64,000 nucleotides of DNA from Solwaraspora sp. WMMD792 (GTDB lineage: Bacteria; Actinomycetota; Actinomycetes; Mycobacteriales; Micromonosporaceae): NCBI RefSeq assembly GCF_029626105.1, contig NZ_JARUBH010000009.1, positions 6,076,001 to 6,140,000 of the forward strand, in the 5' to 3' direction. Below the pieces are notes generated by a model, which did not search any database, was not told the origin of the DNA, and saw nothing but the letters and a program-made list of their open reading frames with translations. This document shows positions 23,730 to 32,635 of this stretch, piece after piece. The position numbers and the translations under genes are program-made. Numbering within the stretch: the stretch's first letter is position 1; the number at the start of each line of letters is the position of its first letter.

Positions 23730-26651
23730 TCAGGCGTTGGCGATGCTCGTCAGGGCTCTGTGGACCAGCGCGGTCTGTCGGCCGAGCGTCCGGCCGGCCA
23801 GCAGTTCGCGCAGCGGGACGCGGACGCCGAACTCGTCATGGATGCGCCGGGCCAGCTGGGTGATCAGCAGGGAGTCGCCGCCGAGGGCGAAGAAGTCCGC
23901 GTCCTTGGCGAGATCGTCCTGCCCGAGTACCTCGGCCCAGAGCTTCGGCAGCGTCACCTCGGGATCGGGATTTCCCGTGGGGGTCGTGGTAGCCGTGGTA
24001 ACGGTGGTAGCCGTTACCACCGGGCTGCGGTTCACCTCGGGTGCGAGCAGACGGGGCCCGGCGAAGGCGTAGCCAGGCAGATGGATGCGCCGGCCTTCGC
24101 CAGCCCCGAGGGCGTGTGGCGGCACCGGCACGCCCAGGGTCCACAGCCGGCCGAGGGCCTCGAGGATCGCCCGGCCGGGGTCCCCGCCACCGGGATCGAG
24201 CGGCACTGCGGTCAGCCCGGCGGCTGCGGTCGCAGTGGCGAGGGCTTGCCCAGGGCCGACCTCCACAGCTACGCAGTGCGGATGCTGCCGGGCAAGCGCG
24301 GCGACGGCGTCGCCGAAGAGTACGGGCCGGCACACCTGCTCTACCAGTGCAGCGACGGTGACGGTGCCGCCGACCGGAACAATCTCCCCGGTCAGGTTTC
24401 CGGCCAGCGGTGTCATCACCGGACGTAGAGCCGCCTCGGTGAGCGCCCCAGCCAGTTCGGGCACCGCAGGCTCCATCAGCCGGGAGTGGAAGGCGTGGCT
24501 GGTGTGCAGCCGGCGGGCGAAGACCCGGTCGCCGATGTGCCGGCGCAGCCGTTCCACCTCCTGTTCGGTGCCGGATAGGGTGCAACTGGCCGGACTGTTG
24601 ACCGCTGCCAGCGTCAGGTTGGCGCCCGATTCGGCGATCAGGTCCCAGGCGGTGTCGGCATCGCAGCCGACAGCCAGCATTGCGCCCGGCGGGCAGGACT
24701 GCATGGCACGCCCTCGGATGACGACGAAGCGAGCGGCATCGGCGAGCTCGAGTACGCCGGCGAGACACGCCGCGGTGATCTCACCGAGACTGTGGCCGAG
24801 GAGAGCGCATGGCGCCATGCCGAGTCCGGCCAGGGCACGCCCGGTCGCGTAGCCGACCGCGAACAGGGCCGGCTGTGCCAGCTCTGTGCGGGCTAGCTCG
24901 TCGGCCGGGAAGGCGGGGTCGAACAGCGCGCGGCGCAGCCGCTCGGACAGCTCATCGTGGAACACGGCGAGGCACTCCTGCAGCGCCATGCTGAATCCGG
25001 GCAGCGCCGTTGCGTACCCGATAGCCATCCCCGGCCGCTGCGAGCCCTGGCCGGGGAGTAGGAAGGCCACCGAAACCGGCCCGGCCGGCGCGCGGCCACG
25101 TGTGCGCAGCGGGCGCTGTTGCAGCAGTTCGGCGACTTCGGCGCTGTCGCGGCCAACCACCGCCAGGCGTTCCGGCAGCGTGGCGCGACCGACGGCCAGA
25201 GTTGCGGAGACGTCGGCGAGGTCCGGTTGTTCGCGGCGCAGGTGCGCTGTCGTCCGTTCCACCGTCCGGTCGAGGGCCTCCGGATCAGAGGCGGACAGAA
25301 TGACCACCCGGTCCCGGACGGGTGCCACGGGCCGGGCCGGCGCGGGCTCCGGTGCCTCGACGATCATGTGAGCGTTGGTGCCGCCAATGCCGAACGAGCT
25401 GATCCCAGCGCGCCGGGGGACCGGCCCGGTCCAGGGCTCCGCAGCCGTCGGCACGCGCAGTGGCGATCCTTCGGCGTCCAGCAGCGGGTTGAGCGCGGTG
25501 AACCCGGCGACGGGGGGGACGACGCCGTCCCTGACCACCCGCATCGCCTTGATCAGCGAGGCCAGGCCGGACGCCGCGTCGAGGTGGCCGACGGTGGCCT
25601 TGAGCGCGCCGACGGCGACCTGGCCCGGTGCGGCACCCATGGCAGCCAGCGCCGCGCTCGCCGCGGCCCACTCGATCGGATCGCCGATCCGGGTACCGGT
25701 GGCATGCGCCTCCAGATAGCCGATGGATGATCCGGGCACGTCGGCGACGGCCAGGGCGGTCCGGATCACCTCCTCCTGACCGGTCAGTGAGGGCGCGTAG
25801 TAGCCGGCTTTGGCGGCGCCGTCGTTGTTGACCGCACCGCCGAGCAGAACTCCGTACGGATCGGGGCCGTCGCCGATGTCGGCGAGCCGGCGCAGCACCA
25901 CGGCCACTACCCCGGAACCGGCCACGACACCGTCGGAGTGCTCGTCGAACGGCCGGCACTGCCCGGCGGCCGACTGGATGCCGCCGTCGACATGCAGGTG
26001 GCCGCCCTGCGGGTAGTCGATGCCGGCGGCCGCCACCAGGGCCGTGTCGCATTCGCCGTTGATCAGGGCCTGCGTGGCGAAGTGCACGGCGACCAGCGAG
26101 GAGGAGCAGGCGGTCTGCACGCTCAGCGCCGGGCCGGTCAACCCGAGCTTGTAGGCGATCAGACTGGCGATGAAGTCCGGTTCGGTGCCGTGCAGGGCCT
26201 GGTCCAGGGTGAGCGGGTCGAGTGGTCCGCCGGAGAGCATGGCTCGCAGGTAGCCGCTGCCGCTGCCGCTGGTGAAGACGGCGATGTTGCGGCCGGTACT
26301 GTCGCCGGGTGCCGCTTGCGGCGTGATCCCGGCATCCTCCAGGGCAGACCAGGCGACCTCGAGCATCAGCCGGTGCTGTGGGTCCATCAGTTCGGCGTCA
26401 CGGGCGCTGATACCGAACAGCCGGTGGTCGAAGCGATCGACGTCGGCAAGTACACCGCGGACGGGGACGTAGCCCTCCGCGCCGGCGACTTCGGCCGGCA
26501 CGCCGGCGTCGAGTAACTCGGCGCGGGTCAGTCGGCGGGTCAGGACCGCCCCGCCCTTAACGGCGTCCCACCACGAGTCCAGGTCGGTCACGCCCGGCAG
26601 ACGGGCGGACACCCCGGTCACAGCGACGTCGAGAGCGCGGTCCCGTTCCAT
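23730..26651 (-). CDS. Type I polyketide synthase module, KS-AT-ACP
   Basis: 973 aa with three domains. KS (~8-430): VQTACSSSL with Cys182, EAHATGT with His316, GHLDAASG with His356, all intact. AT (~525-830): GHSLGE nucleophile Ser621, and HAFH at 719-722, the motif associated with malonyl-CoA. ACP (~895-965): GGDSLL with Ser927 for phosphopantetheine. There is no KR, DH, ER or TE, so one unreduced beta-keto C2 unit should be added. The KS probably accepts a peptidyl chain from the NRPS partners at 27991 and 41354. Leader of about 37 nt with CCGGAGG. Its promoter has the cluster's TTGCCA repeats (26695-26743). Confidence 0.95.
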   Translation of the reverse strand: MERDRALDVAVTGVSARLPGVTDLDSWWDAVKGGAVLTRRLTRAELLDAGVPAEVAGAEGYVPVRGVLADVDRFDHRLFGISARDAELMDPQHRLMLEVAWSALEDAGITPQAAPGDSTGRNIAVFTSGSGSGYLRAMLSGGPLDPLTLDQALHGTEPDFIASLIAYKLGLTGPALSVQTACSSSLVAVHFATQALINGECDTALVAAAGIDYPQGGHLHVDGGIQSAAGQCRPFDEHSDGVVAGSGVVAVVLRRLADIGDGPDPYGVLLGGAVNNDGAAKAGYYAPSLTGQEEVIRTALAVADVPGSSIGYLEAHATGTRIGDPIEWAAASAALAAMGAAPGQVAVGALKATVGHLDAASGLASLIKAMRVVRDGVVPPVAGFTALNPLLDAEGSPLRVPTAAEPWTGPVPRRAGISSFGIGGTNAHMIVEAPEPAPARPVAPVRDRVVILSASDPEALDRTVERTTAHLRREQPDLADVSATLAVGRATLPERLAVVGRDSAEVAELLQQRPLRTRGRAPAGPVSVAFLLPGQGSQRPGMAIGYATALPGFSMALQECLAVFHDELSERLRRALFDPAFPADELARTELAQPALFAVGYATGRALAGLGMAPCALLGHSLGEITAACLAGVLELADAARFVVIRGRAMQSCPPGAMLAVGCDADTAWDLIAESGANLTLAAVNSPASCTLSGTEQEVERLRRHIGDRVFARRLHTSHAFHSRLMEPAVPELAGALTEAALRPVMTPLAGNLTGEIVPVGGTVTVAALVEQVCRPVLFGDAVAALARQHPHCVAVEVGPGQALATATAAAGLTAVPLDPGGGDPGRAILEALGRLWTLGVPVPPHALGAGEGRRIHLPGYAFAGPRLLAPEVNRSPVVTATTVTTATTTPTGNPDPEVTLPKLWAEVLGQDDLAKDADFFALGGDSLLITQLARRIHDEFGVRVPLRELLAGRTLGRQTALVHRALTSIANA

Positions 26652-26694
26652 GGACGACCTCCGGAGGAAGTTGCGGCGATCAGGGCCGAACCCA

Positions 26695-26743
26695 ACATTG
26701 CCGCACTAGGCAATTTATGGCAACCTCTTGACAAGCTTGGCAC
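26695..26743 (-). promoter_or_regulatory. PKS promoter with TTGCCA direct-repeat array
   Basis: Reverse strand: -35 TTGCCA (26723-26718), 17-bp spacer, -10 CAATGT (26700-26695). GGCAA-type units on the forward strand begin at 26709, 26719, 26730 and 26739; the unit at 26709 lies 8 bp from the -10. The array also faces the divergent P450 gene. Confidence 0.7.
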
Positions 26744-26772
26744 AAAGTTGATCCGACGGGATGGAGAAGAGG

Positions 26773-27990
26773 ATGCGATCCACATCGCACGCCGCTGAGC
26801 CGACCCGGCTGCTGGACGAGCCCGTCTGCCTGCACCGGCTCACCGATCCGGTGCTGCACGCCGAGGGCGACCCGCACCGGGTGTGGCGCTGGATGCGTCA
26901 CCACGCGCCGGTGCTGCGCCATCCCGACGGCGACCTGCCGGCATTCTGGTCGCTGACTCGGTACGAGGACGTCCGAGCGGTCTACCGCGACCCGGAGACA
27001 TTCTCGTCCCGCCGCGGTGTGCTACTGCGCCCCGCCCACCGGGGCGAGGACCCTGGCGGCGGTATGACGCTGGCACTCACGGACCCGCCCCGGCACAGGC
27101 AACTGCGCGCGGTCGTCGCGGGCTGGTTCACCACCCGTTCGGTCCGATGGCTGGAAGAGTCGATGCGTGACTCGGTGCGCGCCATCCTCGCCCGGGTGGT
27201 CGACGAGCCGGTCGTCGACTTCGTGCAGGACGTCGCAGGCCGGCTGTCGATGTATCTGATCGGCTCCATCATGGGCGTTGCGGAACACGACCACGAGAAG
27301 CTGTTCCGCTGGACCAACGAGGCATTCGAGGCGGGTGTCTCGCTGGCCGCGCACCAGGAACTGATGCACTACTTCATCGGATTGATGGAGCGTCGCCTCG
27401 TCGAGCCGGCCGACGACCTGGTCAGTGCCCTGCTCGGCGGCACCATCGACGGTGCCCTGCTCACCGAGGAAGAAGTCCTGCTGAACTGCGAGAACATCGT
27501 TGGTGCCACCGAGAACGGGCGGCTGGCGATCGCTGGCGGAATGGCCGCGTTCCTGGCGCGCCCCGACCAGTGGGAGCGGCTCGGTGCCGATCGGTCTTTG
27601 TTGCCGACGGCCGTCGAGGAGGTGCTGCGGTGGACGTCAAGTGCCACGCACAGCATGCGGACGGCCACCCGGGACTGCGTCATCCGCGATCAGCGGATCG
27701 CGGCCGGTGATCGGGTGGTGCTCTGGGTCGCGTCGGCCAACCGGGACGAAGATGTCTTCGTCAGCCCGGACCACTTCGACATCGGCCGTACCCCCAACCG
27801 TCATCTCGCGCTCGGTATCGGGGAGCACTTCTGCCTGGGCGCCACGCTCGCCCGCGCACAGATGCGGATCCTGTACAGCGAACTGCTGGACCGGATCCGG
27901 CTCATCGAACCGGCCGGTCCGGCGCACCGGGTGCGGTCCATCGCAGTCGCTGGGCCCGAGACGCTGCCGATTCGCCTGACACTGCGGTGA
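26773..27990 (+). CDS. Cytochrome P450 with non-canonical I-helix
   Basis: About 405 aa. Heme-binding loop is LGIGEHFCLGATLAR (Cys ligand), the ExxR helix is AVEEVLRW and the meander HFDIGRTPNRHLA is normal. The I-helix reads ENIVGATENGRLAIAGG, where most bacterial P450s have AG-x-(D/E)-T-T; the usual Thr pair is replaced by Asn-Gly. Such changes occur in biosynthetic P450s with altered oxygen activation. ATG 26773 has GGAG 6 nt upstream; ATG 26761 is an alternative. Divergent from the PKS and tail-to-tail with the NRPS, so it probably tailors the peptide-polyketide. A ferredoxin partner is not encoded nearby. Confidence 0.93.
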   Translation: MRSTSHAAEPTRLLDEPVCLHRLTDPVLHAEGDPHRVWRWMRHHAPVLRHPDGDLPAFWSLTRYEDVRAVYRDPETFSSRRGVLLRPAHRGEDPGGGMTLALTDPPRHRQLRAVVAGWFTTRSVRWLEESMRDSVRAILARVVDEPVVDFVQDVAGRLSMYLIGSIMGVAEHDHEKLFRWTNEAFEAGVSLAAHQELMHYFIGLMERRLVEPADDLVSALLGGTIDGALLTEEEVLLNCENIVGATENGRLAIAGGMAAFLARPDQWERLGADRSLLPTAVEEVLRWTSSATHSMRTATRDCVIRDQRIAAGDRVVLWVASANRDEDVFVSPDHFDIGRTPNRHLALGIGEHFCLGATLARAQMRILYSELLDRIRLIEPAGPAHRVRSIAVAGPETLPIRLTLR

Positions 27991-30900
27991 TCAGAGCGTG
28001 CGGATCCGCTCGCCTATTCGCTTGCTCATCTCTTCGACGGTCGACTCGGCGATCACGTCGCGCCGGAAGTACAACGTCAGCCGCAACCCGCCGTCCTCGC
28101 CCGGCCAGATCTCCGCGTGCAGTTCCAGCGGCAGGTCAAGATAGGGCTGGCGGACGAAGGTGGTCCGGGCACCCTCCAGTGCGAGTTCCCCGGGCGCGTT
28201 GTCCTGCACGGCGAAGAGGGTCTGGAACAGTGGTGGTCGGCTGCCGCCGGGCAGATCGAGCAGTCGCAACATGTCCTGAAACGTCACGTCCTGTGCCGAG
28301 AACGCCGCTGCGAAGTCGCGCTGGGCCGCCCGTAGGGCGCCCGGTCCCTCACCGAGCGCTGCGCCGCGCAGCCGCAGGCACAGCATCGCGATGTGGCACC
28401 CGACGGCGAGCTCCGAGCGGGCTCCGTGCCGCTGGGCGACCGGGATGCCCACGGCGAAGTCCCGCTGCCCGGTGACCTCGGCGAGAGAGACCGCGTAGTG
28501 GTGCAGCAACGCCGCGAATCGGCTGACACCAGCGGCTTTGGCTTCGGCGTCAACTGCGGCCACCATGTCCGGCTCGATGGATACCTCGACGAGGCCGGTG
28601 CCGGCGACCTGATCCGGTCCGGGCGAGACCGGCCAGTGCAGGGACGGCACCCGGGCGAGCTCGATCCGCAACCTTTCACGCTGGTCCACCAGGCCGCTCA
28701 TCGCGAGCCGCTCGATGTAGTCGCCGTAGGCGCGGGCCAGTGCCGGCGGCGCGGGCTGGTCCGGCGGCGGCGCACCACGCCGGGCGGCGTTGTACGCCGC
28801 CGCCAGGTCCCGTGCGAGCACCGACTCCGACCAGCCGTCGAACGCGATGTGATGCACGACGATCCCGAGCACGGTCGCGTCCCCGGCCGGTGACACGGCC
28901 ACCCGCCACACATCCGCATCCTCAATCAGCAGCCCGCTGGTGAAGAGCGCACGCAACGCCGCGATGGCGGCTGGCACGGACGGCTGCGCTGGCAGTCTCT
29001 CCAGCGGCGGCGGGTCGACCTCGGTGATCCGTGCCATCGGCCGGGGATCGCCCAGGTAGGCCGCGCGCAGCGGCTCATGCCGGGCGTGCGTCGCGGCGAT
29101 CGCGGACTCGAGCGCCTCGTGGTCGAGCTCGCCGTCGATCACCCAAGTCAGCAGACAGTGCGAGGTCAGGTCCGTCGGGTCGAGCAGATGCCGGGTCAGG
29201 AAGATCAGCTGCATGGGCGTGAGCGGGACGACGCCCACCTCGGCGTCGCCGGTGTCCGCCGGTGCACCGGTGTCCGCGCGTGCATCGGAGTCCGCGCGTG
29301 CACCGGGGTCGGCTCCTTGCAGCCAGCCGGCCAGCCCGGTGACGGTCGGATGGTCGAGGAGCTGGGCGAGCGGGACCGGCCGTTCCAGCCGATCTGCCAG
29401 GCGCGCGCAGACCCGGCCCATGTCCAGCGAGCTACCGCCCAGGTCGCTGAGGGACACGTCCAGCGGCACCCCGGTGCGGCCCAGCACTTCGGCGAAGACC
29501 TCGGCGACGACCACAGCCATCCCGGCCGGCCGCTCGCCGTGCCCGTTACCGGCGGCATGGCGACCGGCGGGGACGGCGCGTGACAGGAGAGCCCGTTCGT
29601 CGAGCTTGCCCTGCGGCGTCACCGGAAAGGCGGTGATCGTCCGGATCTCGGCGGGCAACAGATAGGCGGGAAGCGCCTCACGTAGTACCGGCAGCGCCTC
29701 TCCGAGCGGGTCATCCGGCTGCTCTGGCACACACCAGGCGATCAGCCGAGGCTCAGCGCCGCCGGTGCGGTCGACCACCACCCGGCAGGAGCGTACCGGT
29801 AGCAGGGCGATGATCCTGCGCTCGATCTCCGCCGGCTCGATGCGATGGCCGCGGATCTTCACCTGCCGGTCGGCGCGCCCACGGAAGTGCAGCAGCCCGC
29901 TGGCGTCCCGGACCCCGAGGTCGCCGGTGCGGTACGCACGTACCTCCTGGTCGCCGACCCGGATCGTCACGAACTTGCGCGCGGTCTGCTCCTCGTCACC
30001 GACGTAGCCCAGCGCCAGCCCGGTGCCGGTGAGGCAGATCTCGCCGATCTCGCCGTCCGCGCACGGCCGGCTGCCATCAAGGAGGTGCACCCCGGTCTCC
30101 GGGACGGGACGGCCCAGCGGCACCCCGTCCGGGTGTTCGGCGTCGGCCAGTGAGATCCGGTGGGTGGTGGCGAACACGGTGCACTCCACCGGACCGTATC
30201 CGTTGAGTAGGACGACGCCGGGGTGGCGGCGCAGAAACCGGCCTACGTGGGTGGGTGAGAGACGTTCTCCACCGATCATCAGCAGGCGTAGCCCGGCGAA
30301 CGCATCTGGGTCCTCATCGACCAGCATATTGAACAGGCTGCTGGTCAGCCAGGTGGTGGAAACTCCGTGCCGGCGGATGCCGTCGCGCAGCCCGTCGGCG
30401 GTCAGGTACGGCTCCGTGACGATCACCGAGGTGCCGCCGTTGGCGAGTGCCGCCCACAGTTCCAGGGAGAACGCGTCCCATGGCGCCGGCGCGGCCAGCG
30501 GGATCACAGTGTTTTCGTCGAAGGTGGCGAAGGTGTCGACCGCGAAGAGCCGGGCGGTGGCGCGGTGGGGTGTGAGCACGCCTTTCGGACGTCCGGTGGT
30601 TCCCGAGGTGAAGAACACACAGCACGCCGTGTCCCCACTGACTTCGGCGGGCCGGAATCCGGACGGTGCGGCTGCCTCGTTCACCGGAGGTGTCCACACC
30701 GGAAGGTCGGGCCCGGCGACCGGTTCGGCGGCGATCAGCAGCGGCGCGTGGAGCACTGCGGTGACCTCCCGCAGGCGTGCTGCGGGCCAAGCCGGGTCCA
30801 GCAGCGCATAGGCGGAACCTGTCTTGAGTACTGCGAGGAGAGCGAGCACGAGGTCCGTCCCGCGTGGCAGGACGATCGGCACCTGATGGCCCGCGGTCAC

Positions 30901-31143
30901 GCCCTCGGCAGCGAGCCGGGCGGCCCAGGCGTTCGCCGTGGCGTCCAGCTCGCGGTAGCTGATGTGGCGATCCTCGGCGACCAGCGCCGTGGACCCGGGC
31001 CGGCACCGGGCTGTCCGGGCCACCCGCTGGTGCAGGCCCTCGTCGAGACGGGCGGGCCCCACCGGCGGTATCGGATTGGTCTGCACGGAAGGCCTCCCGT
31101 CGGCTGGCGACACATCTGCATGGCTAGCGCCAACCTCTGCCAT
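27991..31143 (-). CDS. Non-ribosomal peptide synthetase, A-T-C
   Basis: About 1050 aa. Adenylation: FFTSGTTGRPKGVL (A3), NGYGPVECTVFA (A5), YRTGDLG (A7), QVKIRGHRIEPAEIE (A8), TPQGKLD (A10). By-eye alignment to PheA gives pocket residues D-A-L-W-M-G-G-V-F-K; I do not assign a substrate. Carrier: DLGGSSLDMG. Condensation: VVHHIAFDGWS with intact HHxxxDG. There is no thioesterase; the C-terminal C domain must act with a carrier on another protein, most simply the A-T protein at 41354. ATG 31143 has GGTGA upstream, but a TTGCCA palindrome with a possible -10 ending at the ATG may mean a later start. Follows the XRE-TPR regulator by 33 bp. Confidence 0.95.
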   Translation of the reverse strand: MAEVGASHADVSPADGRPSVQTNPIPPVGPARLDEGLHQRVARTARCRPGSTALVAEDRHISYRELDATANAWAARLAAEGVTAGHQVPIVLPRGTDLVLALLAVLKTGSAYALLDPAWPAARLREVTAVLHAPLLIAAEPVAGPDLPVWTPPVNEAAAPSGFRPAEVSGDTACCVFFTSGTTGRPKGVLTPHRATARLFAVDTFATFDENTVIPLAAPAPWDAFSLELWAALANGGTSVIVTEPYLTADGLRDGIRRHGVSTTWLTSSLFNMLVDEDPDAFAGLRLLMIGGERLSPTHVGRFLRRHPGVVLLNGYGPVECTVFATTHRISLADAEHPDGVPLGRPVPETGVHLLDGSRPCADGEIGEICLTGTGLALGYVGDEEQTARKFVTIRVGDQEVRAYRTGDLGVRDASGLLHFRGRADRQVKIRGHRIEPAEIERRIIALLPVRSCRVVVDRTGGAEPRLIAWCVPEQPDDPLGEALPVLREALPAYLLPAEIRTITAFPVTPQGKLDERALLSRAVPAGRHAAGNGHGERPAGMAVVVAEVFAEVLGRTGVPLDVSLSDLGGSSLDMGRVCARLADRLERPVPLAQLLDHPTVTGLAGWLQGADPGARADSDARADTGAPADTGDAEVGVVPLTPMQLIFLTRHLLDPTDLTSHCLLTWVIDGELDHEALESAIAATHARHEPLRAAYLGDPRPMARITEVDPPPLERLPAQPSVPAAIAALRALFTSGLLIEDADVWRVAVSPAGDATVLGIVVHHIAFDGWSESVLARDLAAAYNAARRGAPPPDQPAPPALARAYGDYIERLAMSGLVDQRERLRIELARVPSLHWPVSPGPDQVAGTGLVEVSIEPDMVAAVDAEAKAAGVSRFAALLHHYAVSLAEVTGQRDFAVGIPVAQRHGARSELAVGCHIAMLCLRLRGAALGEGPGALRAAQRDFAAAFSAQDVTFQDMLRLLDLPGGSRPPLFQTLFAVQDNAPGELALEGARTTFVRQPYLDLPLELHAEIWPGEDGGLRLTLYFRRDVIAESTVEEMSKRIGERIRTL

Positions 31144-31152
31144 GTTGTCACC

Positions 31153-31172
31153 GGTTGCCAAGAGTGGCAACC
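31153..31172. promoter_or_regulatory. TTGCCA palindrome upstream of the A-T-C NRPS
   Basis: GGTTGCCA-AGAG-TGGCAACC is a perfect 8-bp inverted repeat in the 33-bp gap between the regulator stop and the NRPS start. It is the inverted version of the hexamer used as direct repeats elsewhere in the cluster. On the reverse strand TTGCCA, 17 bp, CAACAT could also be an internal promoter. Confidence 0.65.
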
Positions 31173-31176
31173 CCGG

Positions 31177-32442
31177 TCAGCGGGCACCCGTTCCGGCAGT
31201 GGTTTGGGAGATGTCCTGGGTCACCGTCTCGGCGATGGTGCGCCAGACCTCTGCTGCGAGTTCCGGGTTGCGCGCCTCCTGCGCCTGCTGCGCGAGGTCC
31301 TTCAGTGTGCGCACGCCGTGCTCGTGGTCGCCGTCGAGGATGCGCAGCCGGCAGCACAGCGCCTGAAACCGGATGCGGTCCCGGAACGACAGCAGCAGCG
31401 CCTGCCCGTCGATCTGCGCGCAGATCGCTCGAGCCTCGTCCAGTCGGTCCTGCTTGACGGCGAGGTGGGCGCGCAGTGCGGTCAGCTGTTGGGCGTGCAG
31501 CTCGGTGCCGACCACCCGTAGCACCGGGGTGACCTCGTCCAGCAGCGCCTGCGCGGGTTCGGTGAGGGCGGGAGTGAGCTGGAGATAGAGGGAAGCCGCC
31601 GCGAGTCGTAGCCGGATCCACCGGAGCAGGTCCTGGCGGCCGTCGAGCCCGAGCAGCGCACGCTCGAGCAGATCCTGGGCGGCTCGATAGTCGCCCTGTC
31701 GGATGCGGACAGTGGCCGCCGCCCACAGCGCCTCGACCTGCAGCGTGCCCGCCGCCTGCTCGGTCAGTCTGCAGAGCTGGTCGGCATGGGTCCATGCCTC
31801 GGTCAGCCGGCCGAGCTCAGCCTCTGCGGAAACCAGTGCGTGCAGGGCACCGGCCCGGTCCGCCACCGACAGGCCCTCGGCGGCCTGCCACGCCGTCATC
31901 GCGTGCTTGCGGGCCGACTCGTTGTCGCCGAGCAGGCGCATACAGCGGGACAGCTGGATGTACGCCCGGGCCCGCAGCTGCGGCGCACCCAGCTCGTCGC
32001 TGAGCTGGGTCAGCTCGGTGAGCAGGGTGAGCTCCTCGTCGTGGCGACCCTTGCCGTTCAAGGTGCGGGCCAGTAGCCACAACGCCTGCCAGCGCAGTGC
32101 CGGGTCCCAGCTGTCGGTGTCGTGCAGCGCCTCGGCGAGTTGCTCGGTCGTTCCGTCGTCAGCGGAGGTGGAGATAGCCTCGGCGAGGAACTGGAGGAGC
32201 GACGAAGTCTGCGTGGACGGTGGGCCGGACCCGCCGACCGAGGGCGCTGCCAGCTCAGCGACCGGCACGCCGAGCCGCTCCGCCAGGTACCCGACGATCC
32301 GGCTGTTCGGCCGGCGGGCGCCCGACTCGAGACGGGAGAGATACCCGGTGGACATCCCGTCGCCGGCCAGGGCAGCCTGCGAGAGCCCTCGCTTGACGCG
32401 CATGGCCCGCAGGTGTTCGCCGAAAGCCGGTTGTTCGAGCAT
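31177..32442 (-). CDS. XRE-family regulator with TPR sensor region (paralogue 1)
   Basis: About 421 aa. Residues 1-70 are an XRE helix-turn-helix: LRAMRVKRGLSQAALAGDGM, STGYLSRLESGARRPNSRIV. From ~110 to the end are TPR-like helical repeats (DPALRWQALWLLARTLNGKG, ARAYIQLSRCMRLLGDNESA, VEALWAAATVRIRQGDYRAA), the architecture of peptide-sensing RRNPP-type regulators, although a peptide ligand is not shown here. ATG 32442 gives MLEQPAFGEHLR, matching its paralogue at 36235. Upstream of, and possibly co-transcribed with, the NRPS at 27991. Likely cluster-situated regulator. Confidence 0.87.
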   Translation of the reverse strand: MLEQPAFGEHLRAMRVKRGLSQAALAGDGMSTGYLSRLESGARRPNSRIVGYLAERLGVPVAELAAPSVGGSGPPSTQTSSLLQFLAEAISTSADDGTTEQLAEALHDTDSWDPALRWQALWLLARTLNGKGRHDEELTLLTELTQLSDELGAPQLRARAYIQLSRCMRLLGDNESARKHAMTAWQAAEGLSVADRAGALHALVSAEAELGRLTEAWTHADQLCRLTEQAAGTLQVEALWAAATVRIRQGDYRAAQDLLERALLGLDGRQDLLRWIRLRLAAASLYLQLTPALTEPAQALLDEVTPVLRVVGTELHAQQLTALRAHLAVKQDRLDEARAICAQIDGQALLLSFRDRIRFQALCCRLRILDGDHEHGVRTLKDLAQQAQEARNPELAAEVWRTIAETVTQDISQTTAGTGAR

Positions 32443-32500
32443 CTCACCCTCGTCCTGGAGCGGCCCGGGTAGCACCGACCTCGAGCGCTGTGGGACCTGA

Positions 32501-32529
32501 AGTGTGCCTCTCCCTCCGCAGTTTGACAA
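32501..32529 (-). promoter_or_regulatory. Promoter/operator of XRE-TPR regulator 1
   Basis: Reverse strand TTGTCA (32529-32524), 17-bp spacer, CACACT (32506-32501). The -35 is half of the palindrome TGACAA-AC-TTGTCA (32524-32537), a variant of the cluster hexamer, which suggests autoregulation. Confidence 0.5.
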
Positions 32530-32635
32530 ACTTGTCAGGCAGGATTCCCTGATTAACGGAGGTGCTGGCAGGAATCTTGCCCCTGCGGCCCAGTCGGTTC
32601 GGCACCTGCCAGGGCGTCGCGTGCAGGCACGCGGC

